From Oscillatoria acuminata PCC 6304 (GTDB taxonomy: Bacteria > Cyanobacteriota > Cyanobacteriia > Cyanobacteriales > Laspinemataceae), in the NCBI RefSeq assembly GCF_000317105.1, contig NC_019693.1:4589227-4653226 (forward strand): 64,000 nt of DNA, given 5' to 3'. Shown piece after piece: positions 46,801 to 54,600 of this stretch; positions within the stretch are counted from its first letter, which is position 1; each line of letters begins with the position of its first letter. The position numbers and the translations under genes were made by a program. Below the pieces are notes generated by a model that was given only the letters and a program-made list of their open reading frames with translations, made no database searches and was not told the DNA's origin.

Positions 46801-48646
46801 ACCGACAACATCTCAGAATCCCATCCTTCCAGAGACACTTCCAGAGGAACCCACCTCAACACCGACATCCGTATCGGAACCGACCCCCCCAGAAATTGTC
46901 CCCGAGGAACCCATTTCCCCACTGGAACCTCGGGTGATACCCGTAGCGACACCGGAACCTGTAGTAACCCCAGAAATTCCCCAAGAACCGGCAGTCAATG
47001 ACAGTGTGCAACAACCGGAACCCGTTCAACCCCCGAGAATTACACCGGCACAAGCGATTACACCGGAACCGATTCTCACAGTTTCCCCCGCACCCAGTCT
47101 CCCGCCGTTGTCGTCTCCTACTGAACCAGAACCCGTGGGTAGTGCAACTCTACCCACGGCAATTACCCCAGACCCTGAACCGACTACGGTAGTCGTAGAA
47201 AGTGTACCGATCGCCACTATAGAAAGCGCTCTCTCACGGGTACAAGTCTCCGAACAGTCTAATGACCGGACTGAAGTGGCGATCGCACCCCTCAAGTTGG
47301 ATACCCAGATTATGACCCTGGAAGAAGCGTTTTCTCGGGAGTTTATGGCCTATTTTGACTATCCTGATAATAGCCTTGAACTGCTATCCCTTGATGAAAT
47401 CCAGGAAGTGCTCCGAGAAACGGAGGAAATCACCGATGTCAAAACAGCAGTGATTTATATCATGTTTGGACGAAAGGAGTTTAAGGAAAATTCAGCACTG
47501 CTTTGTCCTACGGGCGATCACATGGAAGATGAGCGTGGCGATCGCACCGAGGAACAAGAATTAGGATGGCCTTGTGACCCTCATCCCGAAGATCCTGTCG
47601 AGTTGTTCGTGGTGACGGGAGTGGAAGAACCCCTGCGTTTCCAAATTCCCGAAGCATATCGCGAATTGGTGGAAGAATTGGCCCTGGATTTACGAACCCA
47701 AGTTACAGATTTTAAGCAGCAGCTAACGAAAAATTATTTGACAACAGCTCAAGCATTACATCAGCTAGTCATTGAACCCATTGAACCGGCCTTAAAAAAA
47801 CGCGGCATTCAAAATCTCGTGTTTATTCCCGATGCGGGATTGCGTTCAATTCCCTTTGCTGCACTCCATAATGGAGAAAATTTTCTGATTGAAGACTACA
47901 GTATGGCCTTGGTTCCCAGTTTTAGTTTGACTCAACCTCGCTATACGAATTTAAAAAATGAGCGAGTCCTGGCAATGGGTTCGAGTAAATTTGAGAGTTT
48001 ACCCCCGTTACCGGCAGTGGAAGTGGAATTAAATACGATTATTTGCAACAATCAGGCGAACCGGAATAACTGTTGGCCCGGGGAAGTCTTTTTAAATGAG
48101 GCTTTTACATTTAATACCCTGAATCAGCGTGGAAATTCGGGAGATTTTCGGATGATTCATCTGGCAACTCATGCCGATTTTCAGCCGGGAGACCCGGCAA
48201 ATTCTTATATTCAATTGTGGGATAAACGGGTGGAGTTTCCGCAGATGAAGGAGTTACAATGGAGTGACCCAGAAGTTGAATTATTAGTGTTGAGTTCCTG
48301 TCGGACTGCGGTAGGAGATGAACAGTCAGAGTTAGGATTTGCCGGATTAGCAGTGCAATCTGGGGTGAAATCAGCGATCGCCTCGGTGTGGTATGTGAAT
48401 GATGAAGCAACGTTAGGGTTGATGAGCGAATTGTATCAGCAGTTGCGATCGGCCCCCATTCGGGCGGAAGGTTTGCGCCGCGCCCAACTGCAACTCTTGC
48501 GCGGGGAGGTCCGGTTTGAAGGGGGACAATTGGTGGGTTCTGATGCGGCGATCGCCTTGCCGAAGGAATTAGAACACCTGAATGGAATGGACCTTTCTCA
48601 TCCTTACTATTGGTCCGGATTTATCACCATTGGTAGTCCTTGGTAA
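40832..48646 (+). CDS. Giant TPS haemagglutinin-CHAT protease fusion (copy 2)
   Basis: 2604 residues, same layout as copy 1. Signal peptide about 1-27 (cleavage near THA-QPIT), TPS domain about 40-165 nearly identical to copy 1, beta-helix about 200-1980, Pro-rich linker about 1987-2115, CHAT domain about 2240-2604. The expected catalytic pair is His2447 (LATHADF) and Cys2490 (LSSCRTA), with the same 43-residue spacing as copy 1. The ends are highly conserved between the copies; the middle is not. The beta-helix here has a homogeneous tandem array (about residues 590-1130), and the linker lacks the simple Glu-Pro-Ala repeats. It most likely arose by tandem gene duplication followed by divergence of the passenger region. 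Confidence 0.88.
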   Translation: MNNHQFRAIASLLLLSYLTGTANPTHAQPITPAADGTGTTVNPDGPQFNIEGGQLSKDGANLFHSFEQFGLDPGQVANFLSNPDIQNILGRITGGDASIINGLIQLTGGNSNLYLMNPAGILFGPNAQLNVPADFFATTATGIGFSQGNWFNAVGDNQWSNLVGTPSQFAFSNLQPGSLVNLGNLTLEPGNNLTLLGGTVLNTGTLSAPGGNITIAAVPGESLVRISQENHLLSLDIQTGISGLSIPSPQSLPELLTGSGVSHANQVTINADGSIQLSGSGLNIDTQTGDTIASGNIAATEGQIAVLGDRVAVIDADINTSGNNGGGTILIGGDYQGNGTIPNAVQTFISPNTTIHADAIESGDGGRVIIWADETTQFFGNISAKGGPEFGDGGFVEVSGLEFLQYQGQVDTFAPNGNLGTLLLDPTDIVIVPVGTGDTNNLTDVDAFADPNIGIGETRLDVTAINEATANVILQATNDITFNAAIDNPNLGVALTAEAGSDIRVNADINLNRGNITLNAGGGIAINNATINTGGGNFIATGTGSANLRRGINLNTGVINAGGGNINLIGMGFDDIDASNNLGIGLTNNSSVETTGNGMITLEGTGGTGIDGNTGILVNNSTIVSGNEDITLTGIGGNGTGQLNRGVILQGSSVQSTGGAIAITGTGGTGTDSNNGIFVNINTTLSENGDITFNGTGGNGTGQLNRGVVFQGASIVESTGGAIAITGTGGTGTNENIGIFVGEQTNVLGNGNINLTGTGGDGTGQLNLGVSLQNGSRVESTGDVISITGIGGTGMDRNYGILIGTETETSTTVKSGNGDITLTGIGGEGTGQRNLGINLIDGSIVESTGGAIAITGRGGTGTNENIGIFLGTNTQTSTTVESETGDITLTGIGGESSGQGNAGVSLQNGSRVESTGGTIAITGIGGTGTDSNTGIFVNNTSRVLGNGDITLTGTSGEGTEKNNRGVSLERTSIVQSTGGAIAITGTGGTGTDNNIGIFVEDTTVLGSGDITLTGTGGDGTGQNNRGVNLENGSIVESTGGAIAITGTGGTGTNGNTGIFVGTNPENTETNTTIKSGNGNITLIGTGNGTGENNQGIFLLTTLNNTEPGNVIPLSNIESTGTGTITLEGMGANGVEGIRLENSFINYMGTGSGDVILRSNDIRLIGETRLFTNDMLTLEPIAPGDDISINNTTAEYNITTEELLMLDVPRGLLTLGSETIGNIYLGSLDESIDLSDATYDLTLKTDQGIYVYGGMITNTQNLTLDGGVNLLHPVTFTTDSGNITFTRTIDGNSNLTLDSVTGNITIEGAVGSQTALGNLTILNANNVTTESITAASLTQFAGTGSTIFNGEIVTTGANGINVITNQITFNAPITTTGGGGVTLDNAEILEITAPFNLEGAFQQTGMGSVILNSEITTNHNNIEFTAPVTLTGEASLNPGTGSLFFGSNLDAGNNSLTLTAGQIELNGPVTGTNTLTLQPATTTQNMTLGDNNVDAESLHLTRTELEYIQDGFTAITLGRRDSSGTISIVNPLTFLDPVAIEAGSGVIAVNGTITGSDNAALALNAATIELYSDIITDHNDIALTGNVILGNDITLNTNSEGGDITVIGNIDSNADNPTLPNLTLNAGTGAINLRGNLGEGTPLQSVTVTSDRGTVQGNVITDGGDITFNSAIALAEALQLSTGEGGGNITFAGTVDSETNLGQNLTLSAGTGTITFNGAIGSLQPLGNLDILNAGTITALDTIAAASFRALSSGTIILDGNLTTTAAPGVQIQSANELTVADITTNGQALSLESQTANVNTGNLDTSSATTGGTITVTSTQGEITTGNLTASGVTQGGNIRVIAEIAITAGEIDSRATIGNAGNVFLDPIGDIQVSWINAQGGTDGTGGDVFIETTGGFFRAVESFASEYSPTGFASISSAGGTGGGSITLNHAGGNAGPPIQEFEIGNPEFNGTEDVVITGTSMLNLGEVFPDSFTRGNITITTDDATPEPTTSQNPILPETLPEEPTSTPTSVSEPTPPEIVPEEPISPLEPRVIPVATPEPVVTPEIPQEPAVNDSVQQPEPVQPPRITPAQAITPEPILTVSPAPSLPPLSSPTEPEPVGSATLPTAITPDPEPTTVVVESVPIATIESALSRVQVSEQSNDRTEVAIAPLKLDTQIMTLEEAFSREFMAYFDYPDNSLELLSLDEIQEVLRETEEITDVKTAVIYIMFGRKEFKENSALLCPTGDHMEDERGDRTEEQELGWPCDPHPEDPVELFVVTGVEEPLRFQIPEAYRELVEELALDLRTQVTDFKQQLTKNYLTTAQALHQLVIEPIEPALKKRGIQNLVFIPDAGLRSIPFAALHNGENFLIEDYSMALVPSFSLTQPRYTNLKNERVLAMGSSKFESLPPLPAVEVELNTIICNNQANRNNCWPGEVFLNEAFTFNTLNQRGNSGDFRMIHLATHADFQPGDPANSYIQLWDKRVEFPQMKELQWSDPEVELLVLSSCRTAVGDEQSELGFAGLAVQSGVKSAIASVWYVNDEATLGLMSELYQQLRSAPIRAEGLRRAQLQLLRGEVRFEGGQLVGSDAAIALPKELEHLNGMDLSHPYYWSGFITIGSPW
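42600..44230 (+). repeat. Tandem repeat array of about 185-200 bp in TPS-CHAT copy 2
   Basis: About nine units, of which seven carry the motif VESTGGAIAITGTGGTGT (or a close variant), each followed by a variable segment and GNGDITLTGTGG. At DNA level, units around 42791 and 42976 are nearly identical over 60 or more bases and include a HIP1 octamer. The corresponding stretch of copy 1 (about 34540-35770) has more divergent units. This suggests recent unit amplification or gene conversion in copy 2. Confidence 0.85.
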
Positions 48647-48650
48647 TCTT

Positions 48651-48689
48651 AAAAGATGGCGACTTTTTCAAAGATAATCGCCATCTTTT
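48651..48689. terminator. Bidirectional terminator after TPS-CHAT copy 2
   Basis: A 12-bp perfect stem, AAAAGATGGCGA (48651-48662) / TCGCCATCTTTT (48678-48689), has A's on one side and T's on the other. It lies between convergent genes (stops at 48646 and 48702). Confidence 0.7.
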
Positions 48690-48701
48690 CTAGTTACCCC
48701 G

Positions 48702-49319
48702 TTATTCCAATAACACCAAGGACTGAATAATTTGCTCGAACTCCAGCGGGGAAATGCTGGTGTTGTTGCCACATAAATAACGCTGTTCTTCCACTCGCAC
48801 GGCATAATAAGGAGGACGACCCGATCGCCCAATGGCGGGGAAATTATATAATTGAGATTGGGGAGTTGTTAATTGTTCAGGACGGGGGGTATTTCCATCT
48901 CCTGGATTTTCCCCAAATCTAATCTCAACCTCTCCTAAAAGATCGGTTTGAGTGATATAATGAAATTCACTGTCGGGTCCGCCTAGTCCTCCGCCAATGG
49001 CCTCAATCATTAAACAAGTATTTTCGGGATTCCGATAAATGATTTGATAGGAAGTTCCTTCTCTACAGTCGCCGCCTTGGCGAATATCCGAGGGACAGAG
49101 GTTAATTGTAATTTGAGAAAGGGTAAATCCATCGGGGATGTAGGTGGGAACCGCGACGGGGATATTCAGGGCCGCTAATGCCGCTTGGTATTCGGGAGAG
49201 AGGGCGATGGATTGGGACTGTAATGGGCGATCGGCATAGAATAAACTCCCCAAACTCACCAGGACCGCAAATCCTAGAGTTTTTTGGAAAGTGCCGCGAA
49301 TGATTCGTTGAAGATTCAT
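48702..49319 (-). CDS. Secreted protein with conserved cysteines, function unknown
   Basis: About 205 residues from the ATG at 49319 (an upstream in-frame start at 49340 is also possible). The N-terminal signal peptide (MNLQRIIRGTFQKTLGFAVL ... likely cleavage near LQSQS) leads to a single exported domain with PVAVPTYIPDGFTLSQITIN and four Cys (CPSDIRQGGDC, ENTCLMIEA, YLCGNN), which may form two disulfides. The pattern of a value-threshold beta domain with PTYIPDGF resembles cyanobacterial exported hypotheticals; I do not recognise a function. It is convergent with the TPS-CHAT gene. Confidence 0.7.
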   Translation of the reverse strand: MNLQRIIRGTFQKTLGFAVLVSLGSLFYADRPLQSQSIALSPEYQAALAALNIPVAVPTYIPDGFTLSQITINLCPSDIRQGGDCREGTSYQIIYRNPENTCLMIEAIGGGLGGPDSEFHYITQTDLLGEVEIRFGENPGDGNTPRPEQLTTPQSQLYNFPAIGRSGRPPYYAVRVEEQRYLCGNNTSISPLEFEQIIQSLVLLE

Positions 49320-49559
49320 GATGAGAACTCCCCAGAGCAATCAGAGTCGTTTGGGGTTGATCTAATGGCTCGAATTCGGTCAACCCAGAGCAACGCCTCA
49401 GTTGTTACTCCAGGGGTGAGCATACCATTGGCTAGAGCGGAGTGTCAAGTCAGGATGTCCTGATTCGGGACAGGGAAAAGGGGCTCAATCGACCCCCTTG
49501 CATAATTCACCTGCAATTTCCCTAGTAATAGAGATAGAACAGTCAAAAGTGATTTGAGT
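49320..49559. other. Divergent promoter spacer
   Basis: It separates the secreted-protein gene from the CAP gene. No repeat or further gene recognised; AGTAATAGAGATAGAACAG precedes the CAP start. Confidence 0.35.
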
Positions 49560-50666
49560 ATGGCGATTAATATTTATGCTCCGTCGGAACTTGATAATTT
49601 GCAACCGGAAGAGGTAAAGCTCTATAATCTTGTCAATCAATATCGCGCCGAAAATGGATTGCCGCCGATTCGTGCGTCGAAAGCACTGACCCTGGTTGCC
49701 AACCGGCGAGTTCTGGATTTGGCAGAAAACATCGGACAAGTCACCCATGATTGGAGTGATGCCTCCTTTTCGGGAAACCCAGAGGTGATGTGGAATGCGC
49801 CTCAACGCTTGAATACCGGATATCCGGGTCGAGGATATGAAAATGTGGCCGGATTTTCGGGGTTTGATGGCCCTAATATGACTGCAGAAAAGGCCCTAGA
49901 TATCTGGAAAAATAGCACGGCAGGACATCGACAAGTAATTCTCAATCAACCCGGTCCCAATGCGGACTGGAGTCAGCGTCCTTGGAATGCTTTGGGGGTC
50001 GGCATTTACAAGGGGTATGCGGTGTTATGGTTTGGGGAAGAAGTGGACCCCACGGGAGAACCCACGCGAGAACTCGCCGCAGTCGAACCGCCACCCCTGC
50101 AAAACGAACCACAACTTCCGGATATTTCCTCAATTGAGATTCTATTGCCACCCCTGCCGAATCCACCGCCGCCAATGGGTCCTGTCCAAACTTCGGATCC
50201 GGTTACGGGTCCGGGTCCGCAACAGGCGATTTACCGCTTTTTCGATACCCTTTCCGGGACTCATTTTTATACAGCGTCCGAATTGGAACGGGATAATGTC
50301 CGGAATACGTTACCTCAATATCGTTATGAAGGTCCCTCTTTTGCTGCGCCTATCCCGAATCCAGCGACTTCTAGCATTCACCGCTTTTTTAATACGCAAA
50401 CGGGAACGCACTTTTTTACGATTTCTGAAGTGGAACGGAATCAAGTGCTGCGGGATTTACCGCAGTATAATTATGAGGGAGTGGCCTATCATGCTTATAT
50501 GCAATCGGAATCGGGAACAACGCCCCTGCATCGGTTTTTTAATACCCAAACCGGGACTCATTTTTATACGCCTTCGGACGTAGAACGAGATGTGGTGATG
50601 AATACGTTACCGGAGTACAACTATGAAGGGATTGGGTATTATGTCAACAATTTGGCCTTAGTTTAA
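49560..50666 (+). CDS. CAP (SCP/PR1) domain protein with three DUF5648 repeats
   Basis: 368 residues from ATG 49560 (TTG 49554 is also in frame). The CAP domain (about 13-160) has LVNQYRAENGLPPI, VTHDWSDA with the CAP His, GYENVAGF, STAGHRQVILN with the second His, and LGVGIYKGYAVLWFGE. A Pro-rich linker (about 175-215) leads to three repeats of about 48 residues. Each reads RFFNTQTGTHFYT..E.ER..V...LPQYNYEG (at about 222, 278 and 324), the DUF5648 module seen in extracellular proteins. CAP proteins bind lipids or act in the envelope. No N-terminal signal peptide is visible, which is odd for this family. Confidence 0.85.
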   Translation: MAINIYAPSELDNLQPEEVKLYNLVNQYRAENGLPPIRASKALTLVANRRVLDLAENIGQVTHDWSDASFSGNPEVMWNAPQRLNTGYPGRGYENVAGFSGFDGPNMTAEKALDIWKNSTAGHRQVILNQPGPNADWSQRPWNALGVGIYKGYAVLWFGEEVDPTGEPTRELAAVEPPPLQNEPQLPDISSIEILLPPLPNPPPPMGPVQTSDPVTGPGPQQAIYRFFDTLSGTHFYTASELERDNVRNTLPQYRYEGPSFAAPIPNPATSSIHRFFNTQTGTHFFTISEVERNQVLRDLPQYNYEGVAYHAYMQSESGTTPLHRFFNTQTGTHFYTPSDVERDVVMNTLPEYNYEGIGYYVNNLALV

Positions 50667-50792
50667 AGGGTCAAGCCTATTGTAGACTAACCTTCTGGAA
50701 TTAGGGTGTATCTATTTTTTTGAACGGGTGAGGATTGTCCCCCTGGGTCAAGGAAGAATCATGACTGGGGGGTTCCCTCTGGAGTTTGGAGG

Positions 50793-51506
50793 TTAATTGC
50801 GATCGCCAATTAAAGCCGAAATGATGGTTTCAAAGAGTTCGGTGGGTTGGGTGGTACAGCCATTTGCACCGAGTCGTCTGGCTTCGCTTTGGTGTTCGGG
50901 GAGGATGGTGCGATCGTAGAGGATATAGGGCATATAATAGCCCGATCGCCGGATTTCTTCCAGGAGGGTGTAACCGGCGCGATCGTCCGGGGGACGGTCG
51001 ATATCTGAGATGACTGCATGATAGGGACTAGCTTTTATCTGGGCGATCGCCTCTTCGGTATTCCGAGAAAAACTACATTGAACCCCTAAGACTTCTAAGG
51101 CTTTTTGCTCATAAGCATTTTCTTCCAAACAATCATCAACCCACAGCACTTTTTTAGTCAGCAGTTCCTCCGAAATTTTAGGGTCAGAAACGCGGGCGAT
51201 CGCATGAATAATTTTTCGAGATTCATTATTTGCATCAGCATTTTCCCCGCCATCTGATGACTCTTGACTGAATTTCTTTTGTCCAGAAGCTGCACCTAGC
51301 ATTGCCGCTGACTCCAGTTGTCGGGTAACATTTGCCTCCACTCCCGACGGTCCTGCTTTTAAGCTGAATTCGCTAATAGTATTAATGAGTTTCTTTATAG
51401 AATCTCCAAAATAAACTACGAAAAATACTGCAAAAGCAGGCCAGATTATGGCCTCGATTAGGGAGATAATTCCATTAAAGAATTCGGCAACTTTATCAGA
51501 ATTCAT
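50793..51506 (-). CDS. Membrane-tethered receiver-like (REC) protein
   Basis: 237 residues. One transmembrane helix (about 14-33, IISLIEAIIWPAFAVFFVVY) is followed by a juxtamembrane segment with FSLKAGPSGVEANV, an acidic/polar linker (about 70-110) and a C-terminal CheY-like receiver domain (about 118-235). The acidic pair is VDD (123-125) and the phosphoacceptor-position Asp is 168 (ISDIDRPPD). The invariant Lys of receivers is replaced by Gln220 (TTQP), so normal phosphoryl switching is doubtful. No output domain or kinase is next to it. The TM segment with KAGP.GVEA is of a type found in conflict-system effectors; that link is inference. Confidence 0.72.
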   Translation of the reverse strand: MNSDKVAEFFNGIISLIEAIIWPAFAVFFVVYFGDSIKKLINTISEFSLKAGPSGVEANVTRQLESAAMLGAASGQKKFSQESSDGGENADANNESRKIIHAIARVSDPKISEELLTKKVLWVDDCLEENAYEQKALEVLGVQCSFSRNTEEAIAQIKASPYHAVISDIDRPPDDRAGYTLLEEIRRSGYYMPYILYDRTILPEHQSEARRLGANGCTTQPTELFETIISALIGDRN

Positions 51507-51605
51507 GATTTATTTCAAACCCAATTAAATGCGTGTCCCCATTTTGAAACTTATTTCCCAAGAATTCGAGGATAAGCTAGTTCTATCCCCGATTAATCAT
51601 TCATC

Positions 51606-54600
51606 TTATTCCATTGCCACGCCTTCGATTTCATCCTCGGTTACACTGTACAATGCTTGCAGTTTTTCTAGCTTATCCGGGTCTGGATTCCAGAATCCCC
51701 GTCCATGCGCTTCTAGCATTCTGCCGACAATATTGCGGAACGCTTCAGGATTGGCTTTTCGCAGTTTATTTGCCATTTCTGGGTCAAAAGCGTAGGTTTC
51801 TGATGCGCCATCATACACCCAATTATCTTTAAAATCAACGGTTCCTCCCCATCCGATTAAGGCAGTCATCCGTTGGGAGATTTCATAAGCGCCACCAGAC
51901 CCTTGATTGGCCATTGATTCGGCCCATTTGGGATTGAGGAGTTTGGTGCGATATTCTAAGCGTAAGAGGTCTTCTAATTTGCGGGGAGTGGTATCTTTGG
52001 AGAAACTTTCAATTAAGCTGGCGGTAACTTTTTTGCCGCTTTGAGTTTCAGCAGCGCGTTTTAATCCGCCAGTGTTGGCATAATATTCCTGGATGTCGGT
52101 GAGTCCATATTCGACGGAATCGATTTCTTGGATGATGCGATCGCTGGTTTTAAGTAACTGTTGCAACACCTCTGGACGCGCTTTGCCTTTATCTTTCCGT
52201 CCGTAACTAAAGGCGTTTCGACTTTGCCAAGTTTGCGCTAATTCATCCCCGGATTCCCAGTTACTTTCGATAACTTGGTCATTGACTAAAGACCCAAAAT
52301 CTCCGGCAGGGTTAGAAAATAAGCGGGCGGAAACATTCTCGATTCCCTGGGATTTTAACGCTAAAGCGTGTTTGCGGATAAAATTTTGGTCTTCGGGTTC
52401 ATCTGCTTCTGTAGCGCGTAAAAATAAATCATCCAACAGTTCAATAATGTTGACGAAGCTATCGCGAAAGATGCCGGATAAATTGGCTAAAATATCGATG
52501 CGTGGATGTCCTACTTGGTCTAGGGGTTGGAGTTCATAGCGAACAATCCGTCCAGTGCCTTCTTTGATAGGTTTTGCGCCGACTAATTCTAACAAAATGG
52601 CTAAAGATTCGCCCCGGGTTTTGATAATGTCTAATCCCCATAACATCACCGCCACAGTTTCAGGATATTGCCCGGTTTCTTGCTGATGTTGGGCGATAAT
52701 TTTTTTGGCAATTTCTTGCCCTCGGCTGTAGGCGGCAGGGGAGGGCATTCGATAGGGGTCTAAGGCATGAATATTCCGTCCCGTGGGTAAAACTCCCGGT
52801 CCATCGCGCAATAAATCCCCACCAGGTGCAGGGGGAATATATTCCCCATTTAATCCGCGTAACAGGTTGGTCATTTCGTCAGGTGTTTGTTTTAATAATT
52901 GACAAATTTGCACCGCTTCATCGGGATTTTGAATGAGTTGAGAGAGGGATTCGGGGCTGTTGCCGGTGGCGAGTTCCTCTACAAGTTCTTCGTCAAAGTT
53001 TTGGTCAAAATAGGCATCCAGATAAGACTTTAATGCCGATATATTGGGAGGTTCTCCCAGGGTATGCAGTCCGGAGGAAAATAACCGTTGTTCGACGACT
53101 TGTAAATAGTCATAAATGGTGATAAAATAGGGGTTTAATACCTCGGGACTAAACATTCTGGCTGTTTCCGGGGTGAAGTCAATGCCTAATTTTTTGGCTT
53201 CGGTAAAGGGACAGTCCATGTCTAGGCCAATATCGACAATTTTTTGGGCGATCGCCTCCCGCAACGCCGAATTTTTCCCAGGGTCTTCTCGATATTCCCC
53301 AATCAATTCCCGCAGCAATACCATTTCTTTGTACAATCCCGCCCGACCATAAGGCGGCACATTATGAGAAATTAACACCCCATACCCTCTCCGTTTGGCT
53401 AATATTGACTCTGAGGGATTATTTGCTGCATAAATATAGAGATTAGGCAGATTTCCCAACAGAATATCCGGCCAAGAATATCCGGTATTTCCCAAGGGAG
53501 ACCCCGGCAACCATTCCACGGTGCCATGCATTCCAAAATGAACCAATGCCTGGGCTTTAAAATCATGTTGCAGCCATTTATAGAAGGCGGCATACTGAGG
53601 ATGAGGGGTCATATCCCGTTCAAACATTAACCGTATTGGGTCGCCAGAAATGCCCAGGGGTGGTTGGACTCCAATCCAAATATTGCCCAAACGAATTCCC
53701 CCGATCGCATAGTCATCCCCGTAAGTTTTAATGCCGGTATCCCTGAAAGATTTCCATTGCTTCTCAATCCGTCGGGTGAGGAGATATCCCAACCATTTAT
53801 CCAGGGTTTTAATATTGACTTTAGTCGGAATGATGCCTTGCGATCGCGTTAATTTTGTCTCTACAGGTGACTCATCGGCCACCTTGACCCGCTGGATTAA
53901 TTCTTCCCCATCCTCGGGTAAATCCCCCACGGTGTAACCGTTATCTTTGAGGGATTGTAGGAAGTTGAGGAGACTGCGGGGGACATTCAGTAAAGCAGCG
54001 GTTCCCGTTGCGCCATAACCCGGGGGAAATCCATATACAATAATCGCAATTTTGCGGTTTGCTGGGGGCGCTTTTCGCAGTTCAATCCAAGATTTAATCC
54101 GTCCTGTGAGGCGCTTTACTCGTTCAGGAATTAAATAGATATCTTCCCCGACTAAACCACCGAGGGGAACGGTATCGATCGCCCCATCGAGTTCGGGTAA
54201 AGCATATAAAACCACACTTTGCAATCCACCAATCCCTTGGCGAGTCCAGGAATGGATATCTTGAATTAATAACGGGGCTGCGATAAAATAAGGGAGATTC
54301 TTAGCCGCTAGAATACCTTTTGCGACTTCAATTTGCCGTCCTGCTTCCATTGAACCCGCCGGACCTCCAACTAAGGGAAATCCAATGGTAGAAACAATGG
54401 CATCCACTTCGACTGCTTCAGAAGATAAGGACCGCGTTAAATTGTTTCCCTGCTGTCGCTGACGGGTTTCATCTGCGGAAGTCATCCAATCCCGAACTGC
54501 CACATGACCCTCAACGCCATTAATAAAAATCGGCAGCGGAATTAATCCCGCTTCTTCAAACTGTTTAATTAATTGGGGAATGTAAGGTTGCTGAGTAATA

